A stretch of DNA of 64,000 nucleotides from Burhinus oedicnemus. Taxonomy: Eukaryota > Chordata > Aves > Charadriiformes > Burhinidae. The notes beneath the pieces are model-generated. The model was not told the DNA's origin. It saw only the letters and a program-made list of their open reading frames with translations, and ran no database searches. The DNA is taken from NCBI GenBank assembly GCA_008921705.1, contig VFFE01007215.1:5219513-5283512 (forward strand). The letters run 5' to 3'. The translations under genes were made by a program, and so were the position numbers. Within the stretch, counting starts at the first letter, position 1; every line of letters starts with the position of its first letter. Shown piece after piece: positions 13,801 to 25,010 of this stretch.

Positions 13801-16800
13801 ACTTTGCGATGCAGTCACGGGCCTGTCACAACACATAGGCTGTGATTTACTGTGGTTTAGTAATATTTACACTGGAGGCATAATTTATAAGGACAAAAAT
13901 AGTACTTCTGCTATTATAGGTTCACTAGGTTTCTCTCTTGGAGTGGGAGGGAAGCAAAAAGAATCTCTGCAGCACTCTCAACGACCTCAGTCATACAAAG
14001 ACAGGAAAAATTACTTGCTTTGGTAATTTATTAGAACATCACCAACTTCTGAGTTGGTTTCTACTTACATTGAGTGGCTCCAGGATGTTCAGGTGAACCA
14101 AGCACACCATCAGCTTGACCGTGATGTCTATGGGAACGCCCTCAGGTATGCAGCAGCTGACCTTCTCCACAGCTGTGAGAAGATAAAGAATTTCTTTCTG
14201 TACCCATAGGCTTTAAACAAGCACTTCGCAAGCTCCACATACCCTCCAGGCCATGTTCAGCTGCAGCAAAGAAAATATACTCTAATTGACTAGCAGATGT
14301 TGGTCTAGGCCTGCCCTCTCCCTTTCTTCTATATCTTTGCTGACAGTTGGAACAACCTGTTCCTACTATCTCCGATCCCAATAATTTCATCTGAAGTATC
14401 AAGTGCTGTCAGTCTGCATCAACTTCAACAGCAGGATCCCGTAGGATGTGCTTAGAGCCTTCGCCCCGTTAAGATGTGTTTGCTTCATACAGCTTTTCTT
14501 TAGCAATTTATGCACCTGTACTCTCTTGTTGCTTTCTGCAGGAAATACCCTGTATTAAGCTATTTGTTATTAAGCTAAGATCCCTGTGTATCAGGAATCT
14601 GGCTGTATACATTGCTAAACACAGTTAACTACCGAACTTTACACAATATGTAGACAGAATGCAATCCGATGACAATGCAAACATGAGACAAAGCAGTTAC
14701 CCATGACCGTGCTAGCAAATTACAGGTCATACAGTAAAACTGCTATTGTATTTCCTTCACATGCAGTAGAGACACCTCCTTAACTACCCTGTTTAAGTTC
14801 TCCTTCACTTTAATTTTTACACCAGACATTCAAAGGGTGATTGCTATAAACTGAGAAAACTGTGATTTCCAACATAGGGCTTCCCTATGACCTTCTACAT
14901 TCACATCCAATTACTGCAAATCACAACATGCAGATTAATTCATCATTCTCTGAACATCTTAATGGCCAGCATGACAGTAACTATTCACCTACCGATAAAT
15001 TATTACAAAATGAAAAATTTTGTTTTCAAAGTGGGTAAGCCCTGGGAGAATGCATTTGGTGACTGGCTGGCTTAGAAGCAAGTTGTGAGTAAGGAAGACA
15101 GTACACAAGAAAACTTTTCTGGATCAAGTCCTATTTCCCTGCTGTTGGAAGTCCTTGCCAATTTTTATACGATTGCAACCTGGTTCCTGAGCATATGATC
15201 AGTTCACAGACTTGTATGAAATTCAAAAATTAAATTACTTACCTGCAGCACTGGATTCAGCAACTGCATGACTTTGGTCTTCAGTCACTGCCTCCTGGCT
15301 TTCCTGAGTTTCAACCACTGCCCCTGTATCTTTTTAAAAAGATTAACAGATTACCCTAGTAGAACCAGCTAATCCAAAAGTTACTCAGTTTTGAACCCAT
15401 ACTTGATCACTATCTTACTCTGAAAAGTGGACTTTTTTTTTTTTGAAGGACAGCAGAGCAGGAAGCATTCAAAAAAGTTATAAAGCAACAGAGGGCAAAG
15501 AATCAAACTGTGGGGTAGTTTGGCTTTGTCTTCCAAAATTACACACCCCAGGTAACTTGGCAACACTGTTTCAATTCCTTGGCTCATTATAGCTTTGCTT
15601 CTTATAAATTATCTGTTAAAAGTCTCTATCAGGACAGTTGTCCATTGATAAATGTATTTTTACCTGGTCTATTAAAGCAAAAAGCCAACAGAAATATCTT
15701 ATACTACATTAGGTTTGGATCAGATTGCTGAAACAACCAACCAGTTTAATCACAGAACAGACTGTCTGCTTATGGAGTTGGCATGCTGTGATCATTCTAT
15801 AGTCCAAACAAACATTTTCAGACTTGGGCAATGACTTTCACAAAGCAGGTTTCTCAAAAACAACCTACTTTATTCAATTACAAGCTAATATCCCTAGATT
15901 TCTAAATACCAAAACATTTAAATGTTTAACAGAAGTAGCATTGATGAAGAATATTATTCTCAGGCCAAAGGTTGATATTCTTAAGTACAGATGCCACTAA
16001 ACTCATCTAATTTTTTTTCAGAAGCTATTTAGCTGGAAGAAATAACTGGCCTGATGTGAACACTCCAAGGAATGTTTAGAACTTTAAAAGGCCTCCAGTT
16101 GCCTGGAGAGCAGTCCTTGTCCTTAATGAGTCAGCAGGGCTAATTGGACATTAGAGTAACTCCTTATAGAAAGCTGAGGTCGTGCCATGTAACTCATTAA
16201 AAACACTGAAAAGTTTCAAAACAGGAAAGCTTGTCAACATGCATTAAAATATACCCATGAGTTGAAAAGGTAACGGAAAGAAAGATGTCATATTAGATGA
16301 ACAGCAGGGTCATACTAACCGCTTGGTAGCTACTTACCTTTTTTCTCCTCAGTTGCACTTTTTTCTGATACTTTCTTTTCAAGTACAATTCCTGCAAAAT
16401 CTGTAATAACCTAAAATAGACAAGTAACTCACATCACTTTAAAGATGTAAAGGATATATGGAGTAACCAGGCCACATGGCAGTTATTTTAGACATTACAA
16501 AAGATATCAGAAGAAAAGCTGCATTCATTTCATGTGGTGTTAGTTGACTAGTATTGAGTTTGATCACCTTATGTCTTTGTCCACTACTTTTTGCCTACTT
16601 AGATGATCCAATCAGCATCTCTTTAGCAAATATGACAGTTACTTTCATCGCAACTAGAAATGTTTTTGACTTTTATAGCTTCTTTTATTGCCTTTTGGAA
16701 GACAGAAAAAGAAAGCAAAGCACCAGGTAAACAGATAAGCTCTCCACAGATCTTTCCAAAATGCTCCAAGGATTCCTCAGCCTAATACATTGCAAGGAAA

Positions 16801-19800
16801 CTGTAGGGTTTGTCTCAGTTAAAAAAAATTATTAAATAAAATTCACCACTACATACTGACATTTTACAGCGGCTCTGGTCATACACATCATGACCTCAAC
16901 AAAACCAGTATAATTCAATAGAACAACTAATTAAAAAAATAAAAAATCAAAGACAATTCAAGACATTCACTTGCCAATGGGGAGGTATGAGGGGGGCAAT
17001 GCACAAGCATAAAGGACTATTGGTCTAAGACCCAATGCAGTTTGGTATTTTTGTTCATGAATTGTGAAGTATTTAAGTCACTACTGTTGCCAAAACAAGA
17101 GTGATAAACACAGAGTACACGGCTCTTAGAGGAACATACCAGATGATTGTATTAAGGTAATTATTTTTTAAAGGCTCAGTTTACCAGCTCAAATACAGAT
17201 TCAACTATCTATGAAGAAGAATCACAGGAACAGACCTGAGGAGACTCATCAAGAAGAAACAGGGGAACAGGTCTACGACTGAATACTGTATTAATAAATC
17301 TGGCAGCTGAATACCGAGCATGTAAAATTGACTGTTTGATTTTTAAAATGAGAAGAAATATAGAGAAGGGTCAGAGGAATTGTTTGCAGGCTAGTGATGC
17401 TTTACATGGACAGAGAGTGAGCAAAATAAAATCTTAAGGAGAAAATAAAAAGAGATAATTAGTATCAGCAAATAAGAACATTCATAAGGAGAAAGTCCCA
17501 ATTATTAGTGTCTCTTCAATCCACCCAGGAAAGTATAACAATGGTCAGATACTAAAGATTTTCCCCTCAAAGCCCGACCAAATCAACTGGGAAACATGCC
17601 TCAAAAGTAAGGGTTAAAAACCACTAGAACAAACTGGGAACAGATAAGCAACCTTCTCCAATTCCTGACGCCTTAGAGTCAAGAGATACTGTCTTTCTGG
17701 AATGTGTGCTTCATGCTTAATGCATAAATTATTAGTTGTAACACAAGTAAGCAAGGTACGGCAACAAGGGTCTGCATTTGAACCATTAGACCATTCAGTG
17801 TCACCCTTTTAACCTTCAACTTAAAGAATGACCTTTGCTGGTAGCACTCACAAAACCAGCTCATAGGTCTTCTCTGGCTACTAAGGTTATGGCAGTTGTA
17901 CAGAAGGAGAGGAAGGATTCCAAAATTTTAAACCTGGAACAGCATACAAGTCTATCAACCCCCAACTTATTAAATCAAGCCGTTAACTTCAATGCTAATT
18001 ACTACAGAACTAACAGAAAGCAGTCTGTATCTGATCAGCTGTATCACTATAGAAACATGACTATATTTAAGCACTACAGGAATATCAACTGTCCATCCTG
18101 TTTGGCAAAGAGGTGCTGAACACAATATAGAAATGCATTTAATTCTCTGTACCGCCAATGCTTTGTCATATTGTTTGGAAGAAATATATAGTTCAGCTGC
18201 GATGTTGACATCTTCCATGGATACAAGGCTCTGGTGTTTAGTAAAGGCTTCTTCTATTATCTCAATAGCAGAGGTCACATCGTTTGCTTCATAATAACTC
18301 CTACGAAACACAGATATGAGAAACTAAGTATTTACGATAAATGACAGTATGTACACTGAATATTAGCAACACAATTTTCGTATTTCTTTTATTTTTGTCT
18401 ATTACCAAATACTTTTATCAGCAAGAGTGAGTCACAGAGACAGTGAAAAAGAGGGTGTTTTTTCTTTTTCTTACAACTGTTCACAATTTTTATGTATTTC
18501 AAATAATTACCATTATTTTCTGTCCTGTACGTTAGGACATCACTGGAGTTTTCATTACAATATCCCCCACCTCAAGCCAGGTATCAATGATGTATTGCAT
18601 TAACCTGGTTTCAGAAAAACCTTCAATAATAATATTGTTACAATACACTTCCTTGCATTTTTTTTGTGCATTTCACAACCACGAAGATCAAAAGACTGAA
18701 CAAACTCCTTTGAAACAGGCCAGTAACAGCTTTCTACAAGTTATGCCTGAAAAAGCTGAGATATAAAGTAGTAAAACAGCTTACCAAAAGCTATGAGAAG
18801 AGAGCTACACAAGCCTCCTCTGTCTCAGGAAAGCTTCTATGACTTGATCCGCTCTCATTAGCAGAAAAGGGGAGGAGGCAGATTTTTACTTGCTCCAGAA
18901 ATTAATCACAAATGACATATAAACTATATTCTGTTGCAGATGGTTTGTATTTCAGATTGAAGAGTTTGTTTCATTCAGATTTGCTGGAGATAAGTTTCCA
19001 GGTCTCTAGTGATATTACACAGATAAAAAACGTACTGTGTTTGTATGTAATTGCATACTATTGGCATTTTTTTCAGTAATCAATATTTGCTTTTTATTCT
19101 CTTACTCTAAGAGAATGCAACACTTCTAAGATGATGCATTGATCCTACACAGCATAATTCACACATGTCAGGCTTTGGAAACATCACACTTGTGTGTGGG
19201 TCGCCCCTAGCATTCCTTGATTTCAGCTGCATAGCCAGCTTGAATCAGCTGCAGAGCTTATTAATACCAGTTCTTGAGAGACTCTGGAAAACCAAATCAC
19301 ACTATTTTTAAGTCCAACTTACTTTGCCATGTCTCTAGCCAACTGCATAAAGCGCTCGCCATCAGAGGGAGACAGGAGATTCAAAATACGCCTGTAGCCA
19401 TCCATAGCCATCTTATGTTCCCCTAACTGTTCATACAGGCTTGATCTCTCCCATAGGTAACGCACATTGGATGCGTCATATTTCAGAGCTAAAACAAGAA
19501 AAAGCATATTAATAGCCTAGTTTAGGAAAAGGCAACAATGGATTTCACATTCATCTACCTGAACAGATGAATGTTAATGGAAACACACAAGTTTTTTGTA
19601 AGAAAAGGACATCCTGTATCAAAAATTAATTAATCTTTCACCAAAGTCTGGACAGAGGTACCAGAATCTTACTGAACTGCAGCAAACTAAATTAGAAAGC
19701 AGAGGAAAAGAAAATTATTGCCATTAGTACCTAAAATTTATTTTAAAATATTAAAACAGTTGCTACGCTACCTTTTGTGTAGCAAAAAACAGCCTGTTTA

Positions 19801-22800
19801 ATATTGTCCTGTTCCAGTGACATTTCTGCTAGTCTAACCCATTCCTCAGTATCACTAGGATTTAAGTGAGCTGCAATCAGTTCAAACTGCAACGACTTCT
19901 CCATATCACCCTGGTCTTCATAGATCATGGCAAGAGTGGAAAAAGGCTCATGAGCAAGAGGAGCTGTGGAAAGACAAGAAGAATGGTTAAGAACTATTGT
20001 TTTAAAACCACCTTGAAAACAAATAACTTGCCTTTCTGCAAAAAACAGATATCAGAATTATATGAAACATCAACATTGCTCTGTTTAAATTCAGAACAAA
20101 CTTGCAGACAAGCTTCCGATTCCTTTTTTTAAATTATTGAACAGCCTGACTGAACCTACCAACAACCACTTATACCATTATTCAATGTTGTAAGTCATGA
20201 TGACGTTTATACCTTGGTTCTACAAAGATAATAAAAGCAAACTGTGTAAAGCTAAGCGAAGGCACACGACTCTGCAGAATTAGGGTGCTAGTTTCTTTTT
20301 ATAAGCAAAATAATAAAGGAAATGCACTACATGTTCTTAATTCCACACTACTTATACAGTGACATTCCTTGTACTGAGTATTTTCATCGTCAGTGAAGCC
20401 ACACTGAATTTTCCTGATGCTAATGGCAATTTCACCCCATCCTTAAAGCCAAAAAGTTTTAGCATTCTAACGTACCTTGTCGAATGATTTCCATGCACAT
20501 TAGGATAGCCTCCTCACGTTCTCCTCGAGCAAACCTGATATTGGCCTCCCCCATCAGACCCCTCAAGGCACGAGGAAGTTTGCTGCGAGGTCTTTTCTCC
20601 TAAATGAAAAAGGGATATTATTTCTACTGAGGATTCAGTCATGCCCAAATTCAGGAGACATCAGTCACACTTGTGCTTAACGCAATCTAATAACAAGTTA
20701 CTTAAGTACTAGCAATATTAAAATGACTGACCAAAATATTTGCTAATTTTCATAACTGACAGGGTAACTCTGATATCTAACACAAATACAATCCAGACAC
20801 CGGAAAAACTCACTGCATTATTTTTGAAAGTTTTCAAAAAGTAATCTATGTAATTTCCTAAAAAACAAAGACAGGCAAGACCAACATAAGCAGAAGTATC
20901 CTACACAGAATTATTTTCAGGCAAGTTTCTCAGCAAGTAGCTAAAATCACACAAACTGGCATCTATGCACTGTGCTTCAGGAGATACAGGGAAGTTACAT
21001 TAAAGTTTAAATACTTGCTTTCATCATTTTCTTGGTCTCTCGATTAAGTACCATCTCCAACACAAAAACATCTCCAGCTGTGGGTTGCTCAGTAGTTTCT
21101 TCTTCCTCCTCTTCTTCTTCTTCTTCCTCTTCGTCCTCCTCCTCCTCTTCATTTTCCCCAAGCATGGATGCAAAGACCCGATGAACAGATTTACTGACGC
21201 CATCTGAAGTTTCTCCTGATTGAGAAAGAAGCAAAAAGAGGTTTCTGATATAATCAAGAGTAAATGCTCCTTATCAGGACAAGTGCAGAGAAAACAGAAT
21301 TCTTCATAATTAGTCATCCACTTGAAACAGTTATTCTGTAAGAAAAAGGCCTGCAGAAATGCAGAAAAACTATTAACAACCTCTTTGGTTTTAAAACTCT
21401 GCATTATTCATCACCAATGTTTAGTATACCCCAGCCTCTATAACATTTTTTGGATATTTGAAATGAAAGCATGGAGGAACACACAGAAGAAAGCAACAGT
21501 TTGCTCAACATTTTTCTCAATCCATACGAGAGAAGCATATTAAAGCAATTTTCAAGCATTGAACTGGTTGGATGGAATAAAGCTTTTCAGCTGAAGAGTC
21601 TAAGTGAGCAGACAATTACACTAAATAATAATGCATCAACCAATTTTTAGAAGTAATTTAAAAGAAGATCTTGTAACCATTCTATGCATGACACTAAGTA
21701 CCTCTTAACGTGTGTAAATGCAAAATCCAGATTATTCACATTTCTCCAGAAAAAGAAAATTCTTCACAATAAATAAGAAAATGATGCTATATATCAAAAA
21801 TAAATATGCTTAAAGCACATAATTAAAAAAATTTTTACATTTTTTAATTACAACTTTTCATTACTAAGTTAGCCCAGGATTATAACTGCCCACGAGTCTG
21901 TATCTATGCAAAATATCAAAATATGTAGTGTTGAAAGGTTTCAGCTGGGGGACTGGGCATCTAAAGATTTGATAAAAGAATAACCACAGTATCAAGTTAG
22001 GACTGAAAAATAAACCTATGCTATATTGTGTATACACAAGAGGAATTGGGCACTACACCTGAGTTTATGAGTGGGTTTTGGTGGCGGTTTTTTCTGACTT
22101 GGATATATTTTGTTATTTTTTTTCTTCTGACTTGGATATTAAGCATCTAAAAACCAAGACTTTTCTTCCTCCCATCTGAAAAAACCTAATTATTAATTTA
22201 ATTTCCCTTTTATTTCAGTCCTTGGGTGCAGGAATCATCTGAAGATTGGAGCAGATTAGCTCTAAAGATTCATGTATCAAAAGTGATTTTAACAATGACC
22301 TTTTCTAACATGTTTCTTCTGAATATCCTAAGTTTGATTCTAATAGCAACTCTTTAAATAGTGATAAATATTATCAGTGCTTCCTTGATTCTGACTGCTC
22401 TTGAGACTTGTGTCCTCTTTAGTAGAATCAGAAGTAACACTATCACACAAATCTATCAGGATACGTTTTTTCTCAGATAAAGATCATGTGCCTGAAAAAA
22501 GATGTAATAGACCGGGTGGAATACGGAGCAGAAAAGAGCAGCTTTGAAGCATTTCAGAGACATCAACAGAAAGAAGGGGCCAATAAGGAACCACAGGTAT
22601 CTGGCTCCAACCACACTTTCAGTGTTCATTTTTCTGTCCTTCTAGGAAGAGGTCTGGCCATACTTTCAAAATCAAGGCACCACTGACACAAATTTTAAGC
22701 GAAACAATTTAAGGCCTATTTAAGAACCAAGACGAAGAGATAAAAAACTGCACCTTGCTATCTCACAGCATTGGCAATCCCACAAGAATATGCCCTGACC

Positions 22801-25010
22801 TGTGCATGGAGAACAGCTTCTGAAGAGATGTCTGAAACAAGACCGCCGCATTACAAATCCCAAGCTCAAAACCAGAACCTGATGCATGAGATCAACACTG
22901 ATACAAACTAGAGAGAAGTGCTGCTTCTACCACTTCCTGCACGTCCCTTCGCTATGTAGGAACACCAAGGAAATGAAGCTTATTTTGCCAAGGCATCTAA
23001 GGACATTACCAACCCAGTAACTGCATAAAGAAAGCCAGCCAGGGTACCTGTAACTAACAATATCCAGCAGAAAATAAGGAGAGAAATAAACATAGGCACT
23101 CTGAACAGGGCAAAGGACAACTGAGCAGGAGAAAACACACACTGAAAAAAAGAAACTCCACCTTTTAGCTATTTTATTTCACTCTGGCTGACAATGGAAA
23201 AAGGCAACACTGATACAACAGAATCAAATATGCTGAAACATTCAAGTCTCAGCAAAAGACTAGCAAAGAGATATACAGGAAAAAAGCTGAAACAAAACAG
23301 AGAGAAGACTTTTTGAAATAACTTAACAACTTCAAATTATTTGTAACTTTAGAGACAGTAAATAATTAAGACGATATGGTTAACAAGCCAGCAGGGAAAA
23401 ATGGAGGGCTTACCAGAAAGAGTTGCCTAATTGGCCAGATCCAGCCCCTTAAAAACACTGAACAACGTTAAAACCCTGGCTATAACTCCGAACATCCTAC
23501 AAAGATATACATTCCAGTGATGTGCTTCAATACTCATAGGTTCAAAAGAAGTAGCCAGGTATTTATTAGAAGTCAGCTATCAAAGAGCAAATGCTTTCAA
23601 TGACCTTTTTCATACATTTTTCACTGAAATTTTTATGTTAACATTTACCGTCAGTTTCATCCTGGCTTTGGGATTTCCCGGATGCTTTTCTGGATGAAGA
23701 TGGAGCCTCTACATCTTCAGCGTTTTCCTCAGCAGATGCATTTTCGCCATCCTGTGCACAGCAACAATATTAGTTATCAGCTTTATAACATGCCATTCCT
23801 ATTTCCCTTAATATTTACAATTAGCATTTAGACCGCGGGTTTCCAGCTTTTGCACAGCTAGTGAAACAGGTGGAATAAGCACTATATTTTTAAACGAACA
23901 AAAGCCAGCATTACTTGCTTTCAAGACATTTATATTCTTATCAATGTGAGGTGACTCAGATGGTGACTGTTCACATTACTTTTGACTGAAGAGACTAGTC
24001 CATTGCTTATTTGGCATTACAGTGAGGTAAGATGACATGGTTGACCGTATTAAAAAAAAAAGTTAGATGTGTTACAAATCCTTTCAGAAGCCTGCCTTTT
24101 TAAACACAAAACGAAATACCAAAATAGCACTTGTAAACGCAATAAGAAGGTTACCCTAGGATATCACTTGTCCTTCTATGACAGCTGAGTTCTGCTGAAT
24201 TTGCTCTCTGACAACTAGGAAATACAGAAATTCAGGTGCATTCTGGCATAAAGATAGCAAAGTTAAAATTAACTACAATACTCCAATCAAGCATACAGAG
24301 TTTCTCATAATACCTCCATCTGCTTACTTTTAGACACAAAGCTGTATACCTCTGTATTTATTGCTGCCAACAAGCCACAACGATTACCAAAAAGGAGTCA
24401 AACTGGATCTCTTCCTTAGATCTCACACAGGAAGGTGGTGGGGGAGCGGCAGCAGTATACGCTGGATGATTTTAGATCAAAACCCACTTCTGCTCATTAC
24501 TCCAGCCTAAAGAAGAAATTAATTATGGTGCCCGAAGGTAACTGCCGCTAGCTCTTTCCGGGCCCAGGGACACAAGCCACACTCGCACGAACCAAAATGC
24601 TGCATTCTGCACTTCTGAAAGGTGGAGGCTTCCCTGAACAACTTGCTCCACCAACCAGTACCTAACGACCCTTACAAATTAAAGTCAGTTTCTTACAATT
24701 TTTGCACAGAAGTTAACAATTATGTAGACAGTAATCCATAGCTGAGTGCAGCAGCACTTAGCGTAAACCCACACGGAAAAGAGAGGAAGCCGGGCTGCTC
24801 CTGAAGTGGTCCGTGCCCTGCCAGGTGCTGCCATGGAGGGAGGGAGGAAGGGAGGGAGCCGGCCGGCCAGGCCGGGCCGGGCCGGGGGCGGTATCGGGGG
24901 GGCAGACTCACCTTCTCGCGGCTCTTGCGCTCCTCCCGCCGCCGCTCGAACTCCTCGAAGGAGATCTTCCCCTCCAGGTAATCGATCAGCTCCGGGCTGA
25001 AGCCCGACAT
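4730..25010 (-). CDS. GTF3C3: GTF3C3, general transcription factor 3C subunit 3 (TFIIIC102), complete, 19 coding exons
   Basis: This encodes a TPR-repeat subunit of TFIIIC, the nuclear complex that binds the A and B boxes of tRNA-type genes and recruits TFIIIB for RNA polymerase III. The joined exons give 909 residues and the phases agree at every junction. The N-terminus MSGFSPELIDYLEGK is the same as in human. It is followed by a Ser/Glu linker (34-67), an acidic Glu run (about 88-110), a first TPR block (about 134-345), a charged variable linker (about 355-400), and further TPR-type helices to the C-terminus. Human GTF3C3 is 886 residues as I recall it; the surplus is mostly exon 9. All introns are GT-AG except intron 3, which is GC-AG. 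The gene starts in a CpG island, as expected of a housekeeping gene. The start was chosen because the human-like N-terminus begins there with G at -3. The frame stays open further upstream without conservation. Identity is near certain; exon 19 is unusually divergent. Confidence 0.96.
5773..5925 (-). CDS. GTF3C3: GTF3C3 exon 18 (residues 819-869), TPR
   Basis: The exon reads GFSFLHRYLDLRGPCQESFY, then NLGRGLHQLGLLHLAIHYYQ and KVLELPPLTLE. This is a classic TPR (NLGRGLHQLG). The splice sites are TGTACAG|GGATTC and TTAGAG|GTACTG. It ends in phase 0. Confidence 0.96.
8674..8798 (-). CDS. GTF3C3: GTF3C3 exon 17 (residues 777-818), TPR
   Basis: The exon reads GQYVQAFRANPDEPLYSLCI, then GLTFIHMASQKYVLKRHALL. 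The splice sites are CTTTTAG|GACAG and GTACAG|GTGAGT. It ends in phase 0. No single long open frame marks it; it was found from its protein match and splice sites. Confidence 0.95.
9454..9644 (-). CDS. GTF3C3: GTF3C3 exon 16 (residues 713-777), TPR
   Basis: The exon reads IMVMENVNKPQLWNIFNQVT, then HHRFCLRLMLKNPDNHA and GHNAFVSGSFKHAL. The splice sites are TCTATAG|AATCA and CTTG|GTAATA. It ends in phase 1. Confidence 0.96.
10006..10243 (-). CDS. GTF3C3: GTF3C3 exon 15 (residues 634-713)
   Basis: The exon reads AIFAVLTSVLTKDDWWNLLL, then LCDLSRYKEAELLVDSSLEY and AILDKNFRKAYNYI. The splice sites are TTTTAG|CAATTT and ATCAG|GTGGGG. It ends in phase 2. It is the largest coding exon of the gene. 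Confidence 0.96.
10650..10708 (+). mobile_element. CR1 LINE relic, very short
   Basis: The stretch from GTTGGACCATATGATCTCTA to ATTATTCTGTAATC resembles the last 60 nt of CR1 (GGACTAGATGATCTCTAGAG in the family) with many changes. It lies in GTF3C3 intron 14, antisense to the gene. Confidence 0.65.
10902..11037 (-). CDS. GTF3C3: GTF3C3 exon 14 (residues 589-634)
   Basis: The exon reads VAMSRAQVCLISSSKSGERH, then LYLIKVSRDKISDNDDQE and TANCDAK. The splice sites are TTTCTAG|GTAGC and AAAAG|GTAACA. It ends in phase 1. Confidence 0.95.
11923..12024 (-). CDS. GTF3C3: GTF3C3 exon 13 (residues 555-588)
   Basis: The exon reads ELKLLLHRSTLLYSQGKMYG, then YIDTLLTMLAMLLK. It is 34 codons, phase 0 on both sides. 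The splice sites are ATCTAG|GAATTA and TTGAAG|GTAAGC. The longest open frame over this interval is a different, non-coding frame. Confidence 0.95.
12631..12833 (-). CDS. GTF3C3: GTF3C3 exon 12 (residues 487-554), TPR
   Basis: The exon reads ECLKALGHMERAAESYAKVV, then DLAPLHLDARISLSTLQQQL and EPMYDPDTLAQDANAAQQ. The splice sites are TTCTAG|AGTGC and CAGCAG|GTGGGT. It ends in phase 0. Confidence 0.96.
13296..13467 (-). CDS. GTF3C3: GTF3C3 exon 11 (residues 430-487), TPR
   Basis: The exon reads PLLTTLVEQNPEEMGDLYLD, then VAEAFLDVGEYNSALPLL and ERYNLAVVWLRHA. The splice sites are TTAAAG|CCTCTT and GCGG|GTGAGA. It ends in phase 1. Confidence 0.96.
14069..14172 (-). CDS. GTF3C3: GTF3C3 exon 10 (residues 395-429)
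   Basis: The exon reads AVEKVSCCIPEGVPIDITVK, then LMVCLVHLNILEPLN. The GVPIDITVK core is conserved. The splice sites are CTCACAG|CTGTG and CTCAAT|GTAAGT. It ends in phase 0. Confidence 0.93.
15243..15323 (-). CDS. GTF3C3: GTF3C3 exon 9 (residues 368-395), 81-nt symmetric exon
   Basis: The exon encodes a Glu/Ala/Ser-rich stretch beginning GAVVETQESQEAVTED. The splice sites are good (GATACAG|GGGC and GCAG|GTAAGT). It is phase 1-1 and 81 nt long, so it can be skipped without breaking the frame. I recall no matching residues in the human protein. It is probably a sauropsid-specific, possibly alternative, exon in a disordered linker. Confidence 0.78.
16338..16410 (-). CDS. GTF3C3: GTF3C3 exon 8 (residues 344-368)
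   Basis: The exon reads VITDFAGIVLEKKVSEKSAT, then EEKK. It ends the first TPR block and opens the charged variable linker. The splice sites are TTTTAG|GTTATT and AAAAAG|GTAAGT. It ends in phase 1. Confidence 0.92.
18153..18300 (-). CDS. GTF3C3: GTF3C3 exon 7 (residues 294-343), TPR
   Basis: The exon reads KSYYEANDVTSAIEIIEEAF, then DVNIAAELYISSKQYDKALA. The splice sites are TTCGTAG|GAGTT and TTGGCG|GTACAG. It ends in phase 0 and is strongly conserved. Confidence 0.95.
19323..19488 (-). CDS. GTF3C3: GTF3C3 exon 6 (residues 239-294), TPR
   Basis: The exon reads ALKYDASNVRYLWERSSLYE, then AMDGYRRILNLLSP and FMQLARDMAK, a further TPR pair. The splice sites are TTTTAG|CTCTG and GCAAA|GTAAGT. 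It ends in phase 2, and the Lys codon is completed by the first base of exon 7. Confidence 0.96.
19772..19963 (-). CDS. GTF3C3: GTF3C3 exon 5 (residues 175-239), TPR
   Basis: The exon reads APLAHEPFSTLAMIYEDQGD, then LNPSDTEEWVRLAEMSLEQD. These are two TPR units with the usual W/L/A spacing. The splice sites are CCACAG|CTCC and AAAG|GTAGCG. It ends in phase 1. Confidence 0.96.
20476..20599 (-). CDS. GTF3C3: GTF3C3 exon 4 (residues 134-175)
   Basis: The exon runs from TTTAG|GAGAAAAGA to CAAG|GTACG. It reads EKRPRSKLPRALRGLMGEAN and on to the first TPR helices (EEAILMCMEIIRQ). It is nearly identical to human. It ends in phase 1. Confidence 0.95.
21019..21215 (-). CDS. GTF3C3: GTF3C3 exon 3 (residues 68-133), acidic run, GC donor
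   Basis: The acceptor is CAATCAG|GAGAA. The exon reads GETSDGVSKSVHRVFASMLG, then a long Glu/Asp run coded by mostly GAA/GAG triplets, then EQPTAGDVFVLEMVLNRETK and KMMK. The exon ends after AAA, because exon 4 starts in frame with EKRPRSKLPR. The donor is therefore GCAAGT, a GC-AG intron, not GT. Confidence 0.93.
21100..21165. repeat. Trinucleotide (TTC/TCC) repeat coding a Glu tract
   Basis: An imperfect TTC/TCC array, read on the minus strand as GAA/GAG, codes the acidic run of GTF3C3 exon 3. It is interrupted by single Asp and Asn codons. Its length probably varies between individuals or species. Confidence 0.9.
23649..23751 (-). CDS. GTF3C3: GTF3C3 exon 2 (residues 34-68)
   Basis: The acceptor is TGCACAG|GATGG and the donor is GACG|GTAAAT. 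The exon encodes a Glu/Ser-rich, probably disordered linker (DGENASAEENAED, then SSSRKASGKSQ). This is the least conserved N-terminal part. It ends in phase 1, and codon 68 (Gly) is completed in exon 3. Confidence 0.88.

Noticed and set aside
13577..14026. 149-codon plus-strand ORF in GTF3C3 intron 10
   Set aside because: Long for AT-rich DNA, but it has no recognisable motif, spans plain intron sequence and is antisense to an expressed gene. Treated as chance.
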